Shown here piece after piece: positions 25,046 to 33,285 of a stretch of 64,000 bases of DNA (positions are counted from its first letter, which is position 1; each line of letters begins with the position of its first letter). The position numbers were made by a program, and so were the translations under genes. The notes beneath the pieces were generated by a model. That model was not told the DNA's origin. It saw nothing but the letters and a program-made list of their open reading frames with translations, and made no database searches. This DNA comes from JBBROS01 sp965260995 (GTDB lineage Bacteria; Pseudomonadota; Alphaproteobacteria; Acetobacterales; Acetobacteraceae), in contig CBDHCD010000003.1 in the NCBI GenBank assembly GCA_965260995.1, positions 992,001 through 1,056,000 of the forward strand, given 5' to 3'.

Positions 25046-25084
25046 GACTAGAGTGGTTTCATGTTACACGAAACCACTCTAGTC
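25046..25084. repeat. 15-bp perfect palindrome (GAAACC type)
   Basis: GACTAGAGTGGTTTC (25046-25060) and GAAACCACTCTAGTC (25070-25084) are exact reverse complements around the loop ATGTTACAC. Related half-sites occur at about 25139-25152 and near 45721-45752. This looks like a dispersed palindromic (REP-like) element of a type common in alphaproteobacteria. Confidence 0.8.
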
Positions 25085-25103
25085 ATCGTTCCACACGGTT
25101 GCT

Positions 25104-25140
25104 CAGTTCGGTCAGACGCGAGGTGCGTCCGACCAAACTG
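25104..25140. repeat. 16-bp imperfect hairpin next to the palindrome
   Basis: CAGTTCGGTCAGACGC (25104-25119) pairs with GCGTCCGACCAAACTG (25125-25140) at 14 of 16 positions around a 5-nt loop GAGGT. It lies 19 nt after the perfect palindrome and may be part of the same element. Confidence 0.65.
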
Positions 25141-25170
25141 AAACCGTTTTAGATCGTCGAGGCGGCTGAC

Positions 25171-26046
25171 ATGACGTTTGATGACCTGAATGCGGCCAAC
25201 CCAGCCGTGTTCGTGGAGACGTTGGGACAGGTGTTCGAGGACGCGCCGTGGGTGGCGGAGCAGGCGGCAGAGATCCGTCCGTTCCCGACGGTCGCCGCGC
25301 TGCATCAGGCGCTGTTCGACGAGGTGCTGGACGCCAGCGAGGACGAGCAGATCGAGTTCCTGAACAACCATCCGGACCTGGCCGGGCTGGCGGCGCGTCA
25401 GCGGTCGATGGGAACCCACTCGACGGCGGAGCAGGCGGCGCTGGGCCTCGACCGGTTGGACGAGGCCCGGTTCGCCCGATTCGCGGCGTTGAACGACGCT
25501 TACCGGGCGCGGTTCGGCTTCCCGTTCATCCTGTGCGTGCGCCGGCACACGCGCGGCTCAATCATGCGGCAGTTCGAACGCCGGTTGCGGGCCGACCCGG
25601 ACGCGGAGCGGGCGGCGGCGCTGCAGGAGGTGTTCCATATCACCCGCTTGCGGATCGCCGGGCTAGTGCAGGGGCCGGGGATGCCGCAGGTGGCGGGCGG
25701 GCTCAGCACCCACGTGCTGGATTTGGCGCGCGGGCGGCCCGGCGACGGCATCAAGGTCGAGCTGTTCGAGTTGGACGAGAACCGGATGATCGCGCTCAAG
25801 GCCGCCGTGACCAACGCCGACGGCCGCATCGACGCCCTGCTCGACGACGGAGGGCCGCTGCGGATCGGCGGCTACGAGCTGCATTTCCACGTGGGCGACC
25901 ATTTCGCCGCGTCGGGGCTGCCGCTGGCAGATCCGCCCTACCTCGACATTGTCCCTGTCCGTATCGCCGTCGCCGAGGCGGAGGCGCACTATCACGTGCC
26001 GCTGCTCGTCACCCCGTTCGCCTACACCACTTACCGGGGCAGCTGA
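25171..26046 (+). CDS. Fused OHCU decarboxylase / 5-hydroxyisourate hydrolase
   Basis: The 291-residue protein joins two steps of urate breakdown to (S)-allantoin. Residues ~1-165 are the OHCU decarboxylase (UraD): FVETLGQVFEDAPWVAEQAA, LNNHPDLAGL and FGFPFILCVR. Residues ~172-291 are the HIU hydrolase (UraH, transthyretin fold): LSTHVLDLARGRPG, KAAVTNADGRID and the C-terminal YRGS. HIU hydrolase acts before OHCU decarboxylase, so the domain order is the reverse of the pathway. The start is the ATG at 25171. No urate oxidase or allantoinase is nearby. Confidence 0.93.
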   Translation: MTFDDLNAANPAVFVETLGQVFEDAPWVAEQAAEIRPFPTVAALHQALFDEVLDASEDEQIEFLNNHPDLAGLAARQRSMGTHSTAEQAALGLDRLDEARFARFAALNDAYRARFGFPFILCVRRHTRGSIMRQFERRLRADPDAERAAALQEVFHITRLRIAGLVQGPGMPQVAGGLSTHVLDLARGRPGDGIKVELFELDENRMIALKAAVTNADGRIDALLDDGGPLRIGGYELHFHVGDHFAASGLPLADPPYLDIVPVRIAVAEAEAHYHVPLLVTPFAYTTYRGS

Positions 26047-26889
26047 AAGCTTCCGGGTGTTCTCGCTGTTTGTGCGGGCAAATGCGGAAGAGCGTCATGC
26101 GAGACGCTCCGGCTGGGATCGGCGATCTCGTCATCGGTCTGTTCCTCCGATGCGTCATGTCAGTGTTGGGCTCGTCTCTTGCACTGACCGGCAGAACGCC
26201 AGCTTCGCGAAGTTGCACTCCGTGCTTTCTGCTGGACGCGGTGAGGCTGAGTTTTCCCCCGGCGTTTCCGTCTCTCACCGTCTGGATGCCGGCCAGCCAG
26301 CGCGGCCGCACGGTCGGTTGGTTCATGATGCCAGCGCCGTCGCCAATGCGATCGCCGCGTCAATCAATAATGCTCTTCTTGATCTGGACAAGCTGCGGAG
26401 CTGACGGTGGGTGTCTCCTTGCGACCGGGTTTCCTGCGGCGCTGATGGCTTCGCCACTTTGGCGCTGCTGCCGGACGACCTGAACAGGACCACTTCAATC
26501 TTGGTATTGAGCAGAAAATTTGGCTGCGGGGAACGGTAGCGGCCGAGGATCGGGCGATGAACAAGGTCGAGCACGGCAATCCGCTTGAAGCTTCGCGCGA
26601 CGGGCGAGCGCTGCCGCTCGCCTCATGTTCGTCGGCTTCCCGCTGGCCGCCTACCGGCTCAGCCACTGGCTGCCAACCATCGCGCAGAACGTCGTGCCCA
26701 TGATCAAGGATGCGGCCAGCCATATGCTGGCGCCGATGTTCTCCCCAACCGCGTGCTTGGCGGCCGTGGGAGTCATGGTGGCGGTCACGTAGGCGGTACT
26801 CGGGCGCGCGTGGCTCGCACGGTCAGCACCAGGTTGAAAACCCGCGTCGTCCAGAACATATGGCGCTCGGTTCATAATCCGGAGTTCCC
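26047..26889. other. Long stretch without a confident gene; possible coding remnants
   Basis: About 840 nt separate the purine gene from htpG. Short frames exist in several phases, but none looks like a whole gene. One frame ending at 26404 gives a natural-looking tail (ASAVANAIAASINNALLDLD). Another from the ATG at 26625 to 26792 gives a 55-residue, partly hydrophobic peptide (MFVGFPLAAYRLSHWLPTIA at its start). Base composition is less GC-biased by codon position than in the neighbours. Decayed mobile or phage-type genes are possible; I could not identify them. The htpG promoter lies at the right end. Confidence 0.5.
26834..26862 (+). promoter_or_regulatory. htpG: Possible heat-shock (RpoH-type) promoter of htpG
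   Basis: TTGAAA (26834-26839) and CATATG (26857-26862) are 17 nt apart and end 27 nt before the htpG ATG. The -35 resembles the CTTGAA and the -10 the C-TAT core of RpoH promoters, and htpG is a classic RpoH target. Assignment to RpoH rather than sigma-70 is inference. Confidence 0.45.
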
Positions 26890-28755
26890 ATGAGCGAGAC
26901 GACAGCCACCGAACGCCATGAGTTCAGCGCGGAAGTGGGGCGCTTGCTCGATCTCGTGGTGCACGCGCTCTACTCGGATCGAGAGATCTTCCTGCGCGAG
27001 CTGGTGGCCAACGCCGCCGACGCCACGGACCGGCGGCGGTTCGAGGCGCTGACCAACCCGGCGCTGACGCCGCCCCCCGATGCCGCCATCCGCATCGCGG
27101 CCGACAAGGAGGCGCGGACCATCACCATCGCCGATAGCGGCGTGGGCATGGGCAAAGCGGAGCTGGTGGAGAACCTCGGGACGATCGCGCGCTCTGGCAC
27201 GCGGACGTTCGGCGCCGAGGTGGCGAAGGCGAAGCCGGAGGACCGGGTGAGCCTCATAGGGCAGTTCGGGGTAGGGTTCTACTCGGCGTTCATGGTGGCG
27301 GACCGGGTCGAGGTGACGAGCCGACGGGCCGGGAGCGACGAGGCGTGGACCTGGGCATCAGATGGTGGCGGGGCGTTCACCTTGCGCGCGGCTGAGCGGG
27401 CCGAGCCGGGCACGACCATCGTGCTCCACACGAAGGACGACGCGGCCGAGTTCCTAGAGCCGATCCCGCTGGAAACGATCATTCGCAAGTGGGCCGATCA
27501 CATCACGGTGCCGATCCTGCTGACGCAGGACGGCGAGGACAAGCCGGCCAACGAGGGCACAGCGCTGTGGCGCAGGGCGAAGTCCGAGGTGACGGCCGAG
27601 CAGTATAAGGAATTCTACCACCACGTCGCGCACGCCTTCGACGAGCCCTGGGCAACGCTGCATTGGCGGGCCGAGGGAGCGCTGGAGTTCACCGCGCTGC
27701 TGTTCATCCCGGGGTCGCGGCCGTTCGAACCAGTGGAGGGGCCGCGTGAGAGCCGGGTACGGCTGCATGTGCGGCGGATGTTCATCACCGACGAGGCCGG
27801 GCTGGTGCCGCCTTGGGCGCGGTTCGTGCAAGGCGTGGTGGACACCGAGGATCTGCCGCTGAACGTCAGCCGCGAGATGCTGCAGGCGACGCCGGTGCTG
27901 GCGCGCATTCGCAAGGCGGTGACGGGGCGGGTGCTGAGTGAGTTGAAGGCGCGCGCCAAGGACGGGGCCGACTACGCCGCGTTCTGGGAGACGTTCGGGG
28001 CGGTGTTGAAGGAGGGCGTCTGGGACGATGCGGAATATCGGCAGGAGTTGGCCGGGCTGATGCGGTTCAAGAGTTCGGGCGCGGAGGGCTGGACCGGGCT
28101 CGCCGACTACGTGTCGCGGATGAAGCCGGAACAGGAGACGATCTACGTGTTGGCTGGCGACGATGCCGAGGCGCTGGCGCGCTCCCCGCAACTAGAGGGG
28201 TATCGCGCCCGCGGCGTCGAGGTGCTGCTTCTGACCGATGCGGTCGACGCCTTCTGGCCGGAACGGTTGGGCGCCTACGACGGCAAGGCGATCCGCAGTG
28301 TGACGCAGGGGGCAGCGGACCTGGCCAAGTTAGCCGCCGAACAGGCGCCGGAGGGGGACGCGGCAAATTTGGAGAAGCTGCTGCCGGCGCTAAGAGCGGC
28401 GCTGGGCGAGGCCGTGTCGGACGTGCGGGCGACGGACCGGTTGGTGGAGAGCGCGGTGGTGCTGGCGGCGGCCGGGTTCGGGCCGGACCTGCAGATGCAG
28501 CGGGTGCTGCGGCGGCATGGCCGCCCCGGCTTCGCGATGCCGCCCGCGCTGGAGATCAATCCGCGGCACGCGCTGATCCATGCCCTGGCGGCGCGGGCGG
28601 ACACGGGGGAGGACGTGACGGACGCGGCGCAACTGCTGCTCGACGTCGCCCGGGTGCAAGATGGTGACCTGCCAACTGATCCCGCGGCGTTCGCCCGCCG
28701 GATCACGCATGCCTTGTCGGTGGGGGCGTTAACTGGCGGGCATCAGCCAGGCTAG
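26890..28755 (+). CDS. htpG: Chaperone protein HtpG (Hsp90)
   Basis: The 621-residue cytosolic ATP-dependent chaperone has the GHKL ATP-binding motifs: LRELVANAADATD with catalytic Glu and Asn, ADSGVGMGKAEL, TIARSGTRTF and QFGVGFYSAFMVAD. Its middle domain contains LPLNVSREMLQ. The ADATD sequence differs from the more usual SDALD. GGAG (26881-26884) gives a good ribosome site. Its last 27 bp overlap the end of the opposite-strand beta-helix gene. Confidence 0.96.
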   Translation: MSETTATERHEFSAEVGRLLDLVVHALYSDREIFLRELVANAADATDRRRFEALTNPALTPPPDAAIRIAADKEARTITIADSGVGMGKAELVENLGTIARSGTRTFGAEVAKAKPEDRVSLIGQFGVGFYSAFMVADRVEVTSRRAGSDEAWTWASDGGGAFTLRAAERAEPGTTIVLHTKDDAAEFLEPIPLETIIRKWADHITVPILLTQDGEDKPANEGTALWRRAKSEVTAEQYKEFYHHVAHAFDEPWATLHWRAEGALEFTALLFIPGSRPFEPVEGPRESRVRLHVRRMFITDEAGLVPPWARFVQGVVDTEDLPLNVSREMLQATPVLARIRKAVTGRVLSELKARAKDGADYAAFWETFGAVLKEGVWDDAEYRQELAGLMRFKSSGAEGWTGLADYVSRMKPEQETIYVLAGDDAEALARSPQLEGYRARGVEVLLLTDAVDAFWPERLGAYDGKAIRSVTQGAADLAKLAAEQAPEGDAANLEKLLPALRAALGEAVSDVRATDRLVESAVVLAAAGFGPDLQMQRVLRRHGRPGFAMPPALEINPRHALIHALAARADTGEDVTDAAQLLLDVARVQDGDLPTDPAAFARRITHALSVGALTGGHQPG

Positions 28756-31404
28756 GGGCTGCGGTAAGCCAGCCGTGAGGAACAGCCCGGCATTGTTGGC
28801 GGCGGGTGGAGCAACGGTGAACGCGAAAGCGCTCGTGGTGTTATCGGTGAGCGAGGCGGCGGCCGATCCGTAGTGCTGGCCGGCGATGTCGATCGAGTCG
28901 ACGTAGAGGTGGCGATCGAGACCCTGGCCGCCGCTGGCCGGGTTGAGAAAGGTGACGGAGGCGCTGTGGGCTCCTGGCGCGAGATCAAGCAGGAAACGCA
29001 TCGCCTGAGTCTGGCCAAGGGTGTGAGAGGCGGTGACGACCTGCACGCCGTTCAGCACCTGGCCGTCGATGGCGATGAAGGCCTGCGCGTCGCCTTTCCA
29101 GGCGTCTTCGGACAGGTTGACGGTGATGGGGGTCAGGCTGCTGACCGGGCCGGTGGACAGCATGGCCGCGCCGTTGGCCATCAGCGCCGCCGGTGCGCCG
29201 ACTTCCTCGCCGTTGAACGAAAGGCCGTCGACGTAGAGGTTGCGGTCCTGACCCGGACCGTCCCCCTGCAAGTCGTTGACGAACTGGACGCCGACGCTGT
29301 GCGGCCCGGCGGCGAAGCTGCCCGCGATGGTGAAGGTCTGCGACTGTCCGGCGGCGTGGGACGCGGTGGCGGCGAGGATACCGGCAACCTGCGCGCCGTC
29401 GACGGAGACGGTGAAGCGGGCGTCGCCTTGGTAGGCGTCGCCGGAGATGCGGAGCTGCAGGATGCCGTGTTCGGCGGGGGCCGGGGCCGGGGTGGGAACG
29501 GTGAGCGGGGTGGCGGCGGGGGCACCGAGCTTGCCCCAGGGTGTCGCGCCGCCGATCGAGACGCCTGACTTCTTGACCGCACCGGTGTTGGCGCCGTTCT
29601 GCACCAGCTTGCTGCCGGCCGTGCCGCCGACGAAGGTCGAGCCGCTGACGGCGACAGTGGCCTCGCCCGATTGGTTGGCGACGAAAGTGGTAGGGACGGA
29701 GGTCATGTCGCTGATCAGTGTCGTGCCGGAGATGCTGACCACGCTGCCGGCGTAGGCCGTGTCGCCGCCCACCTGGATCAGGGGAGCGGTTTGGCTGAAC
29801 GCGCCTTTCTCGATGGCGCTTGCGGTGATGGTGACGCGGCCGGCGTTGGGCAGCTCGATGTCGGCGGTGCCGTTGCCGACCATCTGGCTGACCCGGGTGG
29901 CGTCGATCACGGTGTTGTCGGCGCGGCTGCGAATCTCGGGACCGGCAAGCGAGTCGTGGACCCAGTCGTTGCGCAGCGTCAGCGAGCCGATCTCGGCCAC
30001 GTCGATGTTGGCGCCGCGGCCGTCGGGGGTGCCGTTGCGGGCGATCTCGGTGTCGTAGACGGCGACGCTGCCGGCGGTGCCCTTGTCGGCGACCAGGCCG
30101 ACCTGGTTGTCGTGGATGTAGCTGTTGACCAGGGTGAGGTTGCCGCCCTGGCTGCGGATGGCGGCCGCGACCCCGCCTGGGACGGCGACGCCGGTAATCT
30201 CGATGTTGCGGAAGGTGACGTCGGTCGTGATGACGAACTGGGCCAGGCCGTTGCCGGGGGCGGCGGCGGAGACGAAGCGGGCCAGGCCGCCCGTACCCTC
30301 GATGATCAGCTTGTGGCTGATGGTGAGGCCATCGTCGTTGTAGGTGCCGGCGGCGATGCGGATGGTGTCGCCGTCGTGGGCCGATGTGAGGGCATCCGTC
30401 AGGGTAGTGAAGGCGCCGCCGAGGCCGACGGTGAGGACAGCGCCGCTAGCCGCGACGGCGCCGGCGCGGCCGAACTCGACGGGAAGCGCGATCGCGGGGG
30501 TGATCAGGGGGGCGGTGGTCACGGCGGGGCGGGCGAATACGGTGACGTTGGCGGAGAGGGCGGCGGGGCCGGCGGCGAGCTTGCCGGTGTTGAAGCCGTA
30601 AACCTGGTTGCCGGAGATGTTGGCGATGATCGAGGTCTGGTTCTGCAGCAAGGTGGCGCCTGGGCGGTCGCTGACGATGGTGCTGCCGCTGATCTTGAGC
30701 GAGGAACTGGCGTAGGGCGTCTCTGCGCCGAAGCGGATCACGGCCGGGTTCGGCGACTGCGCGCCCTTCTCGATGACGGAGTTCTGCACCAGCACGACGC
30801 CGGCGTTCGGCAGGTCGAGCGAAACGTTGGCGGCCGAGCCGTTGTCGATGAGGCGGCTGTTGCTGATCATGGTGGAGCGGGCGCGGCTCCTGACCTCGCT
30901 GCCGCCGAGGGCATCGTGGATGTAGCTGTCCTGGATCGTGAGCGACTTGATCGCGCCCACCGAGATGTTGTGGGAGAAGCCGTCGTTGTTGCCGTTGCGG
31001 GCGAACTCGGAGGATTGGATCAGGACCGTGCCGGTGGCGTTGGCCATCGCGAGCAGGCCGTTCTGGTTGCCGGTGAACAGGCTGTTGCGGACGACGAGTG
31101 CGCCGCCAGTGTAGAGCAGCCCGGCGCCGGTGCCGTCGGCCGACGTCGCGCCGCCGAAGATGAAGCCGTCGATGGTGGCGTCGGCGCTCACCGTCAGCAG
31201 GCCGCGGCCGGGGGCGAGCGGCTGGGTCGAGAGCAGCGTCACTTGGCCGCCGACCGCGACTAGGCTGACGCGGGTGCGGATCGTGGCGACGTCGTTGGTG
31301 TAGGTGCCGGCCGATACCGCGACGGTGTCGCCATCCTTGGCGGCGAGCAGGGCCGCGTTGATGGTGCTGTACTGCTTGTTCTGGCCGACGGTCAGGGTTG
31401 CCAT
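28729..31404 (-). CDS. Large beta-helix protein with two carbohydrate-binding domains
   Basis: The 891-residue protein has an internally duplicated pectate-lyase-like parallel beta-helix. Each half begins with the same pattern (TVGQNKQYSTINAALLAAKD with GDTVAVSAGTY; TVGLGGAFTTLTDALTSAHD with GDTIRIAAGTY). The C-terminal ~240 residues hold two copies of a Ca-dependent xylan-binding type module (LRISGDAYQGDARFTVSVDG; NLSEDAWKGDAQAFIAIDGQ), each with a QDRNLYVDGL or LDRHLYVDSI strand. There is no classical signal peptide, so type I secretion or cytosolic location must be considered. Catalytic residues were not identified. Composition is rich in Ala, Gly, Thr and Val. Confidence 0.8.
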   Translation of the reverse strand: MATLTVGQNKQYSTINAALLAAKDGDTVAVSAGTYTNDVATIRTRVSLVAVGGQVTLLSTQPLAPGRGLLTVSADATIDGFIFGGATSADGTGAGLLYTGGALVVRNSLFTGNQNGLLAMANATGTVLIQSSEFARNGNNDGFSHNISVGAIKSLTIQDSYIHDALGGSEVRSRARSTMISNSRLIDNGSAANVSLDLPNAGVVLVQNSVIEKGAQSPNPAVIRFGAETPYASSSLKISGSTIVSDRPGATLLQNQTSIIANISGNQVYGFNTGKLAAGPAALSANVTVFARPAVTTAPLITPAIALPVEFGRAGAVAASGAVLTVGLGGAFTTLTDALTSAHDGDTIRIAAGTYNDDGLTISHKLIIEGTGGLARFVSAAAPGNGLAQFVITTDVTFRNIEITGVAVPGGVAAAIRSQGGNLTLVNSYIHDNQVGLVADKGTAGSVAVYDTEIARNGTPDGRGANIDVAEIGSLTLRNDWVHDSLAGPEIRSRADNTVIDATRVSQMVGNGTADIELPNAGRVTITASAIEKGAFSQTAPLIQVGGDTAYAGSVVSISGTTLISDMTSVPTTFVANQSGEATVAVSGSTFVGGTAGSKLVQNGANTGAVKKSGVSIGGATPWGKLGAPAATPLTVPTPAPAPAEHGILQLRISGDAYQGDARFTVSVDGAQVAGILAATASHAAGQSQTFTIAGSFAAGPHSVGVQFVNDLQGDGPGQDRNLYVDGLSFNGEEVGAPAALMANGAAMLSTGPVSSLTPITVNLSEDAWKGDAQAFIAIDGQVLNGVQVVTASHTLGQTQAMRFLLDLAPGAHSASVTFLNPASGGQGLDRHLYVDSIDIAGQHYGSAAASLTDNTTSAFAFTVAPPAANNAGLFLTAGLPQPLAWLMPAS

Positions 31405-31470
31405 GAAATTCGATCCCGCTGCGCCGGGCGTTCCCCGGCTCGGAGATCAAGATGGCGGCTGATCCTTAAT

Positions 31471-31491
31471 TTGAGACGAACGCCGTCTCAA
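31471..31491. promoter_or_regulatory. Inverted repeat upstream of the beta-helix gene (possible operator)
   Basis: TTGAGACG (31471-31478) and CGTCTCAA (31484-31491) are exact reverse complements around AACGC. Two further GAGAC copies follow within 30 nt. The site lies about 70 nt upstream of the start at 31404, in the gap between two minus-strand genes. A repressor or activator site is plausible; the factor is unknown. Confidence 0.5.
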
Positions 31492-31543
31492 TGAGACAAC
31501 ACGCGTTCGTGAGAGACGAAAGCTGTATCGCGGGATCGGGCTG

Positions 31544-32341
31544 TTAAATGAGCGACAGCACGGCCCGGGTCAGCAGGCCGTCCGACTGGCGCAGGCTGTT
31601 GACGATGGTGAAGTGGTCGAGGCCGGGACCGGGGATCAACGGACCGGGGGCGTGGGCGGCGGCGCGGTGCTCGTGCAGGTCGCGGCTGTCGGCGACCAGG
31701 GGCGGCAGCTCGGTGGTGCCGTAAGTGATGGCCAGCGGCTTGTGGACGACGGGCAGGCGGAGGGGTGAAAGGCTAGCCGCCTCGGCGTCGGTGATGCGCG
31801 CCTTCTCGTTGAGGTAGGTGTCGCGGATCGGACCCAGCTCGAACAGGCCGGAGATGGCGAGGCCGGCGTGGACGGCGGGATGGCCGAGCGCCATCGCGGT
31901 CAGGTGCCCGCCGGCGGACCAGCCGGAGACGATGATCGGGCCGGAGACCTTGGTGCGAATGAAGTCGAGGGCGGCGGCGATCTCGGCCACCATGGTGGTG
32001 AGCGAGGCGTCTGGGGCGAGGGTGTAGCCGGGCAGCGCCGCGGACCAGCCATGAGCGCGCACGCCGTCCCCGAGCACCGTCGAGCCTTCGCGGCCGTTGC
32101 GCTGCCAGTAGCCGCCGTGAATGAACACGAGGCACGGCGCGGCCGGGTCGGTGACGAACAGGTCCACCTTGTTGCGTTCGGCCGGGCCGTAGGGCTGGTC
32201 GAGGCCCGAGGGCTGATCGGCCCGGCGGGCGGCGGAAGCGCTGCCGAGTTCGGCCATGAACGCCTGGCTGTCGGCGACGGCGGCGCTGTTGTTGTAGCGG
32301 GCATCGCGCTCGGCCTGGGAGAGCCGTCCCCAGTCGTGCAT
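31544..32341 (-). CDS. Alpha/beta hydrolase, arylformamidase-like (HGGYW)
   Basis: The 265-residue protein has an oxyanion-hole motif CLVFIHGGYWQR (HGGxW, typical of kynurenine-formamidase-type esterases) and the nucleophile elbow IIVSGWSAGGHL (GxSxG). The catalytic His is likely in PGLDHFTIVN. N-formylkynurenine or another small amide/ester is a possible substrate. It starts 1 nt after the stop of the threonate-dehydrogenase-like gene, so the two are one operon; that pairing points to a sugar-acid catabolic role as an alternative. Confidence 0.8.
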   Translation of the reverse strand: MHDWGRLSQAERDARYNNSAAVADSQAFMAELGSASAARRADQPSGLDQPYGPAERNKVDLFVTDPAAPCLVFIHGGYWQRNGREGSTVLGDGVRAHGWSAALPGYTLAPDASLTTMVAEIAAALDFIRTKVSGPIIVSGWSAGGHLTAMALGHPAVHAGLAISGLFELGPIRDTYLNEKARITDAEAASLSPLRLPVVHKPLAITYGTTELPPLVADSRDLHEHRAAAHAPGPLIPGPGLDHFTIVNSLRQSDGLLTRAVLSLI

Positions 32342-32342
32342 G

Positions 32343-33236
32343 TCAGGGTCCCTCCGGGAGTTCAATGCCGGCGAGGGCCTGCCAAACACGGATCACGAAA
32401 GCGTCGTCCTTGGCGCCATGCCCGGCGGCCGCGGCGGCGAGGAACAACTGGTGCGCGGCGGCGGCCAGCGGCAGGGGAAAGGAGAAGGCGCGGGCTTGGT
32501 CCAGCACGATGCCGAGATCTTTCACGAAAATATTGATCGCGGAGTGCGGCGTGTCGTCGCCGGACAGGATGTGGGGCACGCGGTTCTGAAACATCCAGGA
32601 ATTGCCGGCGGAAGTGGTGATGACATCATAGACGGTCTGCGGGTCCGCGCCGGCGCGGATGGCCAGCGCCATCGCCTCGCCCGCCGTGGCGATGTGCACG
32701 CCGGCGAGCAGTTGGTTGACCATCTTCACGGTGCTGCCCGCGCCGGCGTCGTCGCCGAGGCGCCAGACCTTGCCGGCGATGGCGTCCAGAACCGGGGTGG
32801 CGCGGTCGAAGGCGGCCGGGCTGCCGCTGGCCATGACGGTCATGCTGCCGCCCCGCGCGCCGACCGAGCCGCCGGAGACGGGGGCGTCGAGGAACAGCAC
32901 GCCTGCCTGCTCGACGCGGGCCGACAAGGTGCGAGCGATTTCAGGAGCAAGGGTCGTGCAGCACAGAACGACGCCGCCGGGGACGACGCGCGCGAGCGCG
33001 GCGGCGGGTTCGAACAACACGGCCTCGGCCTGGGCGGCGTTGACGACGAAGACGACCAGGGCATCGAGGTCACCGGGCAGGTCGGCCACGGCCTGGCAGT
33101 AGGTTCCGCCGGCGGCTTCGAGTTCGGCGCGGGCGGCGTCGCGCAAATCGCAGCCGGCGACTTGGTGGCCTTTGGCGGCCAGATTGAGGGCCACGCCGGC
33201 ACCCATCGAGCCTAGTCCGATCACGCCCACGTTCAC
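32343..33236 (-). CDS. 3-hydroxyisobutyrate dehydrogenase family, L-threonate dehydrogenase-like
   Basis: The 297-residue enzyme has the N-terminal NAD-binding motif VGVIGLGSMGAGVA, the substrate-binding DAPVSGGSVGARGG and the catalytic Lys in GSTVKMVNQLLAGVHIA. KMVNQLLAGVH is closest to LtnD-type beta-hydroxyacid dehydrogenases. I chose the GTG at 33236 because GGAGGG precedes it and the Rossmann strand starts at once; the longer frame reaches into the iminopeptidase gap. Partner genes of a threonate pathway (OtnK, OtnC) are not present. Confidence 0.82.
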   Translation of the reverse strand: MNVGVIGLGSMGAGVALNLAAKGHQVAGCDLRDAARAELEAAGGTYCQAVADLPGDLDALVVFVVNAAQAEAVLFEPAAALARVVPGGVVLCCTTLAPEIARTLSARVEQAGVLFLDAPVSGGSVGARGGSMTVMASGSPAAFDRATPVLDAIAGKVWRLGDDAGAGSTVKMVNQLLAGVHIATAGEAMALAIRAGADPQTVYDVITTSAGNSWMFQNRVPHILSGDDTPHSAINIFVKDLGIVLDQARAFSFPLPLAAAAHQLFLAAAAAGHGAKDDAFVIRVWQALAGIELPEGP

Positions 33237-33285
33237 GCCGCGCCCTCCGCTGTTGAGGACACCATGCACGCGAAGCGGGGCGGTG

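Larger units (their letters stand above)
24793..25170. other. Intergenic region with palindromic repeats
   Basis: This 378-nt stretch has no convincing gene. It holds a CCGCC / GGCGG hairpin near 24853-24885, the 15-bp perfect palindrome at 25046-25084, the imperfect hairpin at 25104-25140, and a GAAACCGTTTTAG half-site at about 25139-25152. The last sits 20 nt before the uraD-uraH gene. Confidence 0.6.

Noticed and set aside
25949..26404. 151-codon frame after the purine gene
   Set aside because: Its first part is only a shadow of the uraD-uraH gene; the tail looks protein-like but has no recognisable family or start. Reported only as a possible remnant.
29671..31263. 530-codon plus-strand frame opposite the beta-helix gene
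   Set aside because: Its Gly/Asp/Ala/Val-rich composition is the mirror of a Thr/Ala/Val-rich beta-helix gene; no start signal or motif.
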